NCBI RefSeq assembly: GCF_003340495.1
Contig: NZ_QASA01000001.1
Span: forward strand, 1,364,001 to 1,428,000
DNA: 64,000 nucleotides
Direction: 5' to 3'
Source of the DNA: Adhaeribacter pallidiroseus
GTDB lineage: Bacteria > Bacteroidota > Bacteroidia > Cytophagales > Hymenobacteraceae
Positions 1 through 9,000 of this stretch are shown piece by piece (the stretch's first letter is position 1; every line of letters begins with the position of its first letter). The position numbers were made by a program, and so were the translations under genes. Under the pieces are notes generated by a model, which saw only the letters and a list, made by a program, of their open reading frames with translations, had not been told where the DNA came from and did no database searches.

Positions 1-550
1 TAGGATGGCGCAGCGGAATAAGCTTGTTTTCGGGGGTATATAAAAAGTACGCGTTTAACCGGGCTAGTTGGTAGCTATTTAAATCGCTTTTTTTACGGGT
101 TACGGAGTAAGATTCGTAATATTGTCCGTGGGTAGCGTAAGCCGGAACAGGATCCAGGTTCCGGATAACGTAGCAACTGCGTTTGATTAAAGTATATTTT
201 CCTTCGGTTACCACCTCAAAAAAGGCCGGAGTTTTAAAAGTTGGTTCTTCGGGATTGGGGGCATACCGGAACGGCCGGAAAGTTTGGAATTCCTGCCGCT
301 GTTCGTTGAACACCCGGAAGTGGGTTACATTAACCGGCGAGAAAGTCTGAATGAACCCATTCGCATTTTTTACCTGAATAAGCTCTTTTTGAAAGTAATA
401 ACTCACGGCTCCTTTTAAAGTATCGCCATCCGTCAGAATAACTTCGCCCACCGACCAATCGTGTTTAGTTAAGTTTTGGGCCGTAGCGCCCGAGCTCAAA
501 CCAAGTAAAATAAAAAGAATACTCCTGAAATGTAGTAACTGCCGAAACAT
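1..550 (-). CDS. Secreted hypothetical protein (3' end off window)
   Basis: The minus-strand frame opens with ATG at 548-550 and stays open to the window edge, giving at least 183 residues. The first 25 residues form a signal peptide ending in GATAQ. The mature part begins NLTKHDWSVGEVILTDGDTL and is rich in short beta-strand-like segments (LKGAVSYYFQKELIQV, VTHFRVFNEQRQEF). Small exported proteins of this style, with a turn followed by GEVxLxDGxxxxG, are common and uncharacterised in Cytophagales. No catalytic motif is visible. It is divergent from the gamma-glutamyltransferase gene across about 660 bp. Function unknown; certain only as an exported protein. Confidence 0.75.
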   Translation of the reverse strand, partial: MFRQLLHFRSILFILLGLSSGATAQNLTKHDWSVGEVILTDGDTLKGAVSYYFQKELIQVKNANGFIQTFSPVNVTHFRVFNEQRQEFQTFRPFRYAPNPEEPTFKTPAFFEVVTEGKYTLIKRSCYVIRNLDPVPAYATHGQYYESYSVTRKKSDLNSYQLARLNAYFLYTPENKLIPLRHP

Positions 551-1208
551 GGCTTTAAAGTTAAATGGTAGAAAGTGGCTGTATCAAAAGTTTATGCAAC
601 AAAGCATTCGATAACGGATTTATTTATACGCTAAATTAGTACTTTTTCCACAATTAATTTTTGGCAGGTGTTGCTGCTCCGGTTTCAAAATATAAATTAT
701 GCAAGTAAGCCGGTGGTAAAACCATATACTTTTAATAATATAATTGGTTTAATTCACTGATATAGGGGAAGTAAGTGAAAAATTTTAAAAATTTCAATTG
801 TACTTGCCTAGCAAGCTATTGTAAGCTGTGCTCAAATCGATCCTGAGGGTATTTAATAAAATAGAATAATTTTTAGAAAAGGATCGTTTAAAATTAAAGA
901 GAATTTCGCGAAATAAAAGTAATTTTTAAAGCAAGACTATCTAATTTAAACCTTAATTTCAAAAAACAGTAATTTTAAATAAGGTAGATGCTTCTTGTTT
1001 TACCGCCCAAAGACTTTGTTAAAGATGGTTCGTAATACTTAGTACAGCAGACGTGTATCGGAATAAAAAATAGTTTTGCCAGGTATGTTACCTAAGCAAA
1101 CTCGAATAAACTCCGGTGTGGGAACGATAAAATCTAAAGCTTATTAATGCAGTTATTTACCAGTCAGATTTTTATTTTTTTCAAAAAATTAAATTTAAAC
1201 GTAATAAA
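551..1208. other. AT-rich divergent intergenic region
   Basis: This 658-bp spacer separates the minus-strand secreted protein from the plus-strand gamma-glutamyltransferase and must hold both promoters. TAGTTTTG at 1071-1078 fits the Bacteroidota -7 consensus TAnnTTTG in the direction of the transferase, but I see no convincing -33 TTTG at the right distance, so it is a weak candidate. No coding signal or hairpin stands out. Confidence 0.4.
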
Positions 1209-3089
1209 ATGAAGCACCCCTTATTCTTGCTTTTACTCCTGGGCTGTTGGTTACCTACCCAAGCGCAACAAAACCAAAAGCCAGTACTGCACGGTAAAAA
1301 CTGGATGGCGATTACGGGTAAGCCATTAGCGGCCACCGCCGGTGCCCTAACTTTTCAGCAAGGAGGCAATGCTGTGGATGCGGCCTGTGCCATGCTGGCG
1401 GCTACCTGCACCATGTGGGATGTTTTAAGTTGGGGTGGCGAAACGCAGGCTTTAATCTACAATCCCAAAACCAAGAAGGTTATTGCTCTTAATGCCATGG
1501 GCGTGGCGCCCACCGGAGCTACCTCCAATTTTTTTAAAAAGAAAGGTTACAACTTCCCTCCGGAATACGGCCCGTTAGCGGCTACTACGCCCGGCACGCC
1601 CGGTGGTTTGCTGCACATGTTAGCCAATTACGGTACTTTGAGCTTAGAGCAAGTAGTAGCGCCGGCCATGCAAATGGCGGCGGGTTATCCCATCGACGGG
1701 CAAACCGCCAACAGCATCGAACGGGGCAAAGACCAGATTAAACAATGGCCTTACAGTAAAAAAGTGTTTCTCACGCACCCTGGCGAAACAAGAGAAGCTC
1801 CCGAAGCCGGCGAAATTTTTGTGCAAAAAGATTTACTGGCAACGCTCACAAAATTAGTAGAAGCCGAAAAAAGTGCTTTAAAGCAAGGTAAAAACCGGAA
1901 AGATGCCATTATGGCCGCCTATGCCCGCTTTTATACCGGCGACATTGCCCAGGAATTTGTGCGGGGTTGCCAGGAACAAGGCGGACTGATTACCCAGCAG
2001 GATTTAGCCCGTTGGAAACCCCTGGAAGAAGAGCCGTTGCAGGTAAATTACAAAGGCATCGAGGTGTACAAATTACAACAGTGGACCCAAGGGCCGGTTT
2101 TATTGCAAGCTTTAAACATTCTGGAAAACTTCGATTTAAAGCAGATGGGCTATAATAGCCCGCAGTACATTCATACGCTGTACCAAACCATGAACCTGGC
2201 CTTTGCCGATCGCGATTTTTATTACGGCGATTCGTACTTTCCGCCGCAAGAGCCCATGAAAGGTTTACTCAGTAAAGCGTATGCCAAACAACGGGCCGCT
2301 TTAATTCAGCCGAACAAAAACAATCCCTACATCGGTCCCGGCGACCCGTATCCCTTCGAAGGAAAAACCCACCCGTATTTAAAACTTTTAAAAAATCGGG
2401 GCTTTGAGATGGATACCTCAAAACGCAACTTTGCCCCCAAACACGATGTGCAGAACAGCTCCTCCGCGGCGGATTACCAGGATTGGCTCTGGAAAGGCAC
2501 TACCAGCGTAGAAGCCGCCGACAAAGAAGGGTGGGTAGTTTCGATTACGCCCAGTGGGGGTTGGTTGCCGGCCTGCATTGCGGGCAATACCGGTATAGGC
2601 ATGAGCCAACGCATGCAGAGCTTTGTGTTGGATGCCGCACTCAATCCCTTTAACGTGGTAGAACCAGGCAAAAGGCCCCGGGTAACTTTAACCCCTTCCA
2701 TGGCTTTAAAAGACGGTAAGCCGTTTTTAGCTTTTGCGGTGCAGGGCGGCGATACCCAGGATCAGAACTTACTGCAGTTTTTCTTAAATGTAGTGGAGTT
2801 TAACATGAACGTGCAGCAAGCCGCCGAAGCCGCTAATATAAATTCTAACCAGTTGTGGCTGTCTTTAGGCGGTACCAAAACCGCCGACCGGGAACCCAAA
2901 CCCGGGCAGTTGTTATTATCCGAACGAACGCCGGACGGGGTGCGCCAGGAATTGAAGAAAATGGGCTATACCCTCAGCTTCGACGACCGTACCAGCGGGC
3001 CTATTAACGCCATTTACTTTGATTGGAAACACGGCAGCATGTGGGGCGGCTCTAGCAACCACGGCGAAGATTACGGCATTGGCTGGTAG
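1209..3089 (+). CDS. Gamma-glutamyltransferase family protein, exported
   Basis: A 626-residue member of the gamma-glutamyltransferase/cephalosporin acylase Ntn-hydrolase family. In this family a proenzyme cleaves itself before a threonine, which becomes the nucleophile that transfers or hydrolyses gamma-glutamyl groups, for example from glutathione. Residues 1-20 are a signal peptide (LPTQAQ), so it acts in the periplasm or at the surface. The large-subunit hallmark GGNAVDAACAMLAA lies at about 52-65. The probable cleavage site is Gly430/Thr431 in KGTTSVEAADKEG. The usual signature is T-T-H-x-S; here the His is Ser433 and the following residues differ, and the downstream TQT stretch reads TPSGG. 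Substrate preference may therefore differ from classical glutathione hydrolases. It stands alone, convergent with the PIG-L gene. Confidence 0.88.
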   Translation: MKHPLFLLLLLGCWLPTQAQQNQKPVLHGKNWMAITGKPLAATAGALTFQQGGNAVDAACAMLAATCTMWDVLSWGGETQALIYNPKTKKVIALNAMGVAPTGATSNFFKKKGYNFPPEYGPLAATTPGTPGGLLHMLANYGTLSLEQVVAPAMQMAAGYPIDGQTANSIERGKDQIKQWPYSKKVFLTHPGETREAPEAGEIFVQKDLLATLTKLVEAEKSALKQGKNRKDAIMAAYARFYTGDIAQEFVRGCQEQGGLITQQDLARWKPLEEEPLQVNYKGIEVYKLQQWTQGPVLLQALNILENFDLKQMGYNSPQYIHTLYQTMNLAFADRDFYYGDSYFPPQEPMKGLLSKAYAKQRAALIQPNKNNPYIGPGDPYPFEGKTHPYLKLLKNRGFEMDTSKRNFAPKHDVQNSSSAADYQDWLWKGTTSVEAADKEGWVVSITPSGGWLPACIAGNTGIGMSQRMQSFVLDAALNPFNVVEPGKRPRVTLTPSMALKDGKPFLAFAVQGGDTQDQNLLQFFLNVVEFNMNVQQAAEAANINSNQLWLSLGGTKTADREPKPGQLLLSERTPDGVRQELKKMGYTLSFDDRTSGPINAIYFDWKHGSMWGGSSNHGEDYGIGW

Positions 3090-3358
3090 TTTAAAGTAGT
3101 TGTTAGTTATTAGTTTTTCGTTGTTCGATTTGTAAATACCTGCTATTTTATAAAACTATAAACCATTAATAACTTTATTTTCCGATTTCATGCTCAAACG
3201 ATAAAACGACCAACCACAACCGGATGCAACAGCGCCCATACGGAGTAGCGTTAGCATGATAAAAATTTAAAAAAATAACTTGCTTCCGGCTATCCAATCA
3301 TTTTTTTACTCCTGCTACCGGCCAGGCCATTAGCGAAACAGTCATTTTTTAAATAATC

Positions 3359-4243
3359 TTAAGGCTTAGCCAACAGCATCGGGAACAAGCGACGAATGTC
3401 GTCTTCGGAGGGTTTTTTGCCGTATTCGCAAATTTCAAAAGCTTCGGCTTGGGTTACTTTGGCGGCTTGTTCTTTGCCATACCATTTTTCTAAGGTTTGC
3501 CGTATCTCGGGGTTGGGTTGCGAGCGGGTTAACCAGCGGTTAGCCAGCCATTTCTTCCGGTCGGCCGCATTAGCGGGTACCGAGGTATCATGGTCAATCC
3601 AGGGCAGCCACTCGTATACCTGCGACACATGGGCATCCAAGGCCTCTAATTTTTTTGGAAAAACACTGGAAATATCCACGGCAATGTCGGGCCGGAAAGG
3701 GTTAGGCCGCTGAAAATTATCCCGGGTATACAAAAATACCGGGTTATTAGGTAAAGCCGGTACGCCACTCAAAATATTGGGCACTATCACCAGGAAAGAA
3801 GCATCTTGCACCAATACGCCGGTATAGCGGTGGTCGGGGTGGTAATCGTTGGGACGGGGCGCAATTACCACATCGGCTTTCCATTCCCGGATGCGCCGAA
3901 TTACTTCCAGGCGGTTTTCCAGGGTGGGCAGCAATTCGCCGTCGTGGTTCTCGAGTACTTCGTAAGTAACACCGAGGCGGCGGGCCACTTCCTGGGTTTC
4001 TTTATAGCGCCTTTGCGCCAGTTCGCCGCCACCCATTTGGTGGTGACCTTTATCGCCGTTGGTTAAGGAAACAAACTTTACCGCGTGCCCACCCGCTACG
4101 TACAAAGCCGCTAAGCCGCCACTCGAAATATCGCAATCATCGGGATGCGCGCCAAACACCAGCACCCGGATTTTGTTGTTTTGAGCCATCAGCGGATAGG
4201 TAAAATTTAAAAAAAGTAATAATCCGAGTAAAAATTTTCTCAT
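3359..4243 (-). CDS. PIG-L family deacetylase
   Basis: A 294-residue exported member of the PIG-L/LmbE zinc deacetylase family, which removes N-acetyl groups from amino sugars and similar substrates. Residues 1-20 are a signal peptide (MRKFLLGLLL...LMAQ). The metal site is plain: AHPDD at residues 32-36 with CDISSGG after it, and the second element NDYHPDH at 132-138 supplies the distal histidine. NGDKGHH at 62-68 is also typical. The natural substrate cannot be told; such single-gene exported forms in Bacteroidota often sit near glycan-degrading genes. Its 3' end faces the gamma-glutamyltransferase across 269 bp with no clear terminator. Confidence 0.9.
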   Translation of the reverse strand: MRKFLLGLLLFLNFTYPLMAQNNKIRVLVFGAHPDDCDISSGGLAALYVAGGHAVKFVSLTNGDKGHHQMGGGELAQRRYKETQEVARRLGVTYEVLENHDGELLPTLENRLEVIRRIREWKADVVIAPRPNDYHPDHRYTGVLVQDASFLVIVPNILSGVPALPNNPVFLYTRDNFQRPNPFRPDIAVDISSVFPKKLEALDAHVSQVYEWLPWIDHDTSVPANAADRKKWLANRWLTRSQPNPEIRQTLEKWYGKEQAAKVTQAEAFEICEYGKKPSEDDIRRLFPMLLAKP

Positions 4244-4982
4244 AAAGCCAACAGGTTAGAAAATCTTGTCCGTTAAGTTCTGTTACAGCAAAGGTTGTTC
4301 TCCAAAGTAAGAAAAACTTTGTTCTTTTCATCTACTACCATAAGAGACAGCAGACTTTTTAAATTTTCATCCTCAGCCGGTGATTCAAAATCTCTGCAAA
4401 GTGTCTCGGAACGAAAAAGTAAGACACCCCTTTTCTCCAGATTTTACTCTGGGGCATTTCTACTTTACTAATCGACTATTAAGAACAGCTTATCAGGTAG
4501 TATGGATTTCTTACCCGATCGAGATGAATAAATTTTGTATGGTGGGTAACAATCCGGTTGTTTAACGGATTTAATACTAAAATAGGATTGTCACACAAGA
4601 GCGCTAAATAAATACGATAGCTCTTTTTATTTGTATTTATTCCTTAACTCTAGCAAATGCATCAGAAATAATTAATGGTAAAATGTTACCAGAAAGTTGA
4701 CTTTTTAAAATGAATATATCATCTTTAAACGCCGTACCTGTTAGCTTAAAACCTTGGTGCTCAATCACTCTTTTTAAAAACAAAGATCTGTTCTTTTAAA
4801 AGGGCTTCTTAAATAAGCTTCGTTCGCTAAACTAAGTATTATTTCCGCACTTGCTGCTTCTTACCCTTCTTTTTGCTTCTGTTTAGTGGCGTGCCCGTAA
4901 ATGCTCCGCTATTAAATTTTTTAGACAAGCTACTGTTGTGCTCTCATCTTCATCCAAAACATACTCTTAAACAACTAATCTT
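4244..4982. other. Intergenic region between divergent genes
   Basis: A 739-bp AT-rich spacer. The only sizeable plus-strand open frame (4380-4565, 61 codons) has no recognisable domain, an odd composition and no operon context, so I do not call it. A short imperfect hairpin around 4437-4454 (CCAGA...TCTGG) is the only structure noticed. Promoters of the PIG-L gene and of the gene at 4983 must lie here. Confidence 0.35.
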
Positions 4983-6002
4983 ATGCTAAAACCGCTACTA
5001 CTTTCTACTATTCTACTTTTTTCGCTTGTTTCCACGAGTGTTTATGCTAAAATTCTCCGGGTAGGTTATCCCGGACAGGCCAAGGAGGGCATTGATTATC
5101 CTGATTTTCAAAAAGCCCATGATGCAGCAGCAACTGGGGATGTAATACAAATTTACCAGCATTATGGGAGTATTTCGGGTGGAAACGTTACAAAGAAACT
5201 AACTATAATTGGATTTGGTTACCTGCTGGATAAAAACACTGGCCTACAGGCTATAAATACTCCAGATACTAATGCTATTTATCTATATTTTCAAGCGGGC
5301 TCCAAAGGTTCTTCTGTGCAGGGACTTTACATAAGTGGGCTGCAAATTTATACAAATGATATAACTGTTAGCAGGTGTAGAATAAGTTATGCCTATTTAT
5401 ACAATAACGAATCACCCTTATCTGGCCTTACGTTTAAAGGTTGTTATTTCGATGGTAATTTACAGGAAACCTCCCAGGTAACTAAAATATCTAATTTATA
5501 TATAGTTAACAACATTTTTAGAAGTGGAATTTCATTACCTAATTCATCTGGTTTTTTTGCTAATAATATTTCAGCATATTATTATTCCAATATTAACCTT
5601 AACTCTTTTTTAGTTAAGAATAATATCTTTTATGATAATTCTATAGCTGCTAATGGAAATATTTTTGAAAATAATATTTTCTTTTTTGCAGACAATGCCA
5701 CAATAATTGGTACCGGCAATAAGTTTAGCGTGGACATGTCCACGGTCTTCACCAACTGGAATAATAGTACCATTGAGGCCGATAATCAGTTGACCTTAAA
5801 AGCGGGCAGTCCGGCGAAAGGTGCCGGTAAAAAGAACGACGGAAAAGTTACCGATGCCGGAATTTTTGGCGGCGAAGAAGGCGATGTTTACAAGTTAAGC
5901 GGCATCCCGGATGTACCCGCCATCTACAAATTAACAGCTCCTTCCAAAACAGCAAATACCAATCCTTACACCATTTCGGTGGGTGTGCGCAGTAATAATT
6001 AG
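4983..6002 (+). CDS. Exported right-handed beta-helix-like protein
   Basis: A 339-residue exported protein. Residues 1-22 are a signal peptide ending VYA. The mature part begins with ILRVGYPGQAKEGIDYPDFQKAHDAAATGDVIQIY, the opening of many Bacteroidota parallel beta-helix proteins. It continues with irregular short strands rich in Asn and aromatic residues (NNIFRSGI, NNISAYYYSNI, KNNIFYDNS, ENNIFFFADN), as in stacked coils. The end has KAGSPAKGAGKKNDGKVTDAGIFGG, a usual closing motif. No catalytic residues of pectate lyases are recognisable. It lies 52 bp before the giant T9SS protein, and its middle (about 5350-5700) is distinctly AT-rich. Likely carbohydrate binding or structural; function uncertain. 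Confidence 0.7.
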   Translation: MLKPLLLSTILLFSLVSTSVYAKILRVGYPGQAKEGIDYPDFQKAHDAAATGDVIQIYQHYGSISGGNVTKKLTIIGFGYLLDKNTGLQAINTPDTNAIYLYFQAGSKGSSVQGLYISGLQIYTNDITVSRCRISYAYLYNNESPLSGLTFKGCYFDGNLQETSQVTKISNLYIVNNIFRSGISLPNSSGFFANNISAYYYSNINLNSFLVKNNIFYDNSIAANGNIFENNIFFFADNATIIGTGNKFSVDMSTVFTNWNNSTIEADNQLTLKAGSPAKGAGKKNDGKVTDAGIFGGEEGDVYKLSGIPDVPAIYKLTAPSKTANTNPYTISVGVRSNN

Positions 6003-6054
6003 CCTTACTTTCTTCCTTTTTTATTTAAGCTCTTAACTGCTACAGCTAGTTGTT

Positions 6055-9000
6055 ATGTGTATAGGTACACCCCTAAATGTCACTTTCTGGTTACGAGTTA
6101 CCCAGTCAGGCCTCTTATTTTTTCTCTTTTTAGTAGTTCTTTTTGGCAATAATCCGGTACAGGCCCAGTCTAATATTACCCGCGTGGAGTATTATATTGA
6201 TACCGATCCGGGTTATGGCGCCGGAACTCCTTTAACCATAAGTCCCAGCAAGCAACTGAATGATCTTTCTGTCTCCATCAATCCGAATTCTTTAGCGAAC
6301 GGGGTGCATGAACTGGTGGTAAGAGCCAAAAATGCCAACGAAGTTTGGGGCTTAAATCAACGCTGGTTGTTTTTCAAACCTTATACTTCTTCCGATTCAC
6401 CGGTGAAGGTAAGTAACATTACTTACGCCGAATATTATCTGGATACTGACCCGGGATTCGAGAAAGCAACACCTCTCGCGTTGAGTCCGGCTACGGATTT
6501 AAGTAATTTATTAATTAATATAAACCCAACTGGTTTAACCAGCGGGGTACACCAGCTAAACTTTCGGGCTAAAAATGCCAATGGTGCGTGGAGCTTAACG
6601 CAACGCTGGCTATTTTTAAAACCTTTTACTAACACAGATAAGCCCAATCCTGCAGGCAATATTACGCGGGTAGAATGGTATTTAGATACGGATCCGGGTT
6701 TTGGCAACGGCAAGCAAGTAAATAGTACCTCTGCCACCGATTTAAGTAATGTTTTAATCAATATTAATCCGGAGGATTTATCCAGTGGGGTACACCAATT
6801 AAATGTAAGAGCTAAGGACGCCAGCGAAAAATGGAGTTTAGCGCAACGGTGGCTATTTTTAAAACCATTTACTAATACGGATAAGCCCACGCCAGCAGGT
6901 GATATCACGCGAGTTGAATGGTACCTGGATAATGACCCCGGGTTTGGTTCTGGCAAGCAAGTGAATATTACGCCAGCTACCGATATAAGTAATGTCTTAA
7001 TAAACATCAACCCGGAGGAGCTAACCAATGGGGTACACCAGTTAAATGTTAGAGCCAAAGATGCGAACGAAAAATGGAGCTTAACGCAGCGGTGGTTACT
7101 TTTAAAACCATACCCTAAAAGCGTAGACCCTGCTCCACTCGCCAAAATTTCTTATTTGGAGTACTACATCGGAAAAGATCCCGGCTTGGAGAAAGGGACG
7201 CCTATTCCCACAATGCAAAGCACTGATATACAGGACCTGAATATTCCTGTTGATATTAGTGCCTTGGAAATAGGTGATTATACAGTATTTGTAAGAGCAA
7301 AAGATACCAACGGCAAATGGAGTTTAACAAATTCGTGGGATTTTAAAGTAGCAGATGTAAAACTTGCCATCTCTATTGGTGAGGTAAAAAATTCTTTTTG
7401 TGCGGGAAATACTCTGGCTATTCCGTTTACAATAAAAGGCCTCTACGGGAACAGTAATGTTTTCACCGCTCAGTTATCCAACAGCATCGGCGATTTTAAA
7501 ACTTTTACCAATATTGGTACTTTAACCAGTACGAAAGCGGGTACTATAAACGCTACCATTCCTGTGCATATACCCGCGGGTATCGGTTATCGGGTCCGGA
7601 TTGTAGCCAGTTCGCCGGCCGATACTAGCGGCATGAATAGCAAGCCTATCACCATTGGCAGACCACCGGAACAATATTTTACCATTACTGGCAAAACTAA
7701 TACGTGTTTAGGTACCGAAACCTACGCCGTCAGTGAAGTAGAAATAGGAAATGTGAAGTACCGTTGGCAATTATCGGGTGGCGGTACCATTGATACTACC
7801 GGTGCCAAATCATCCGCCAAAATTACCTGGACGAAACCCGGGGTATACACCCTGAAATTTACCCCGGCTAATGCTTGCGGTATTGGCAGCGAAAGAACGC
7901 TGCAAGTAGCTGTTTTTAGTACCAAGCCCACTCTTACGCCAACCATTACCGCTAACAATAGGAGCTTGCAAGCGTCGGCGGCTAATACGGCAAATGGAGT
8001 GGCTAGCTACCAATGGTATAAAGATGGCGTAGCTATTCCGAATGCGGTAGATGCCTCTTATTATGCCGGAGAGGATGGGAGTTATACTGTACAATATACG
8101 AATGCCTGCGGAGCGGGTCCAATATCCAAAGCCGTAAACATTCCGGTTATAGAAGTTCCAAAAACCCCAGATCTAGTAGTTCAAAATGTTTCGTCGAGTA
8201 AAACGGTATTAGCTCCCAATGAGGAGGTTACCGTAACTTGGCAAGTAGGCAATATAGGAGAAAAGCCTTCGACAGTGGATTGGACCGAACAGCTTTATAT
8301 GCAATCGCCCGATGGTCAAAACCGAACCTTGCTCAAACAACTAGAATTTGCGAATTCAAAGATTTTATCGATAGGCCAGACCCTGGCTCGTAGTGAAAAA
8401 TTTAAAATTCCGGCTCAGTTTAATATTGGTAATAAAGGCGTATTTGTGGTGGAGCTCGTGCCGGGTGCTGCTGTTCAAGAGGGGCCAGGGGGTAACACGA
8501 ATAACACCGGCGTGCAAACAACTCCTTGGACTGTTAAAAAACTACTCACGCTGGAACTAACCACGGCGCAACTAACCGAAGGTTCCTCCGAAAAAATTAC
8601 TGCTATCGTAAACCGAACCGGTTCCTTGACTAGTCCGCTGACGGTAAATATTCAACTAAGTCAATCCGGACGTTTTTCTTTTCCTGCCACGGTAACCATC
8701 CCGGCGGGTCAGGCCGGCAGTTCGTTTACCATTGCGGCGCCGGATAATAAAAATCTGGAAGGAACTTTAGCCGCTGTTTTAAAAATTACCGCTCCTGATT
8801 TTCCGGAAGCAAAAGCCAATATAACTGTTCTGGACAACGATAAACCCAGTTTAACAATCACCCAACTGCCCGCCAAAGCCACCGAAGGACAAACCATTAC
8901 GTTTAAAGTAGCCACTAATCTGGCACCCACCCAGGCGCTGGAAGTATTTCTGACTTCGGACCAGCCCAAACGTTTTGCCGTTGCCCCGGAGATCACCATA

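Noticed and set aside
4339-4350. ATAAGAGACAG matches the last 11 bases of a common transposase mosaic-end adapter.
   Set aside because: Only 11 bases match and the preceding bases differ, so adapter contamination is not supported.
4380-4565. 61-codon open frame on the plus strand.
   Set aside because: No domain, no signal peptide and no operon context; length is within chance for AT-rich DNA.
6435-7145. Long minus-strand open frame opposite the giant gene repeats.
   Set aside because: Shadow of the plus-strand tandem repeats; its codons follow the repeat period and the plus-strand protein is clearly the real one.
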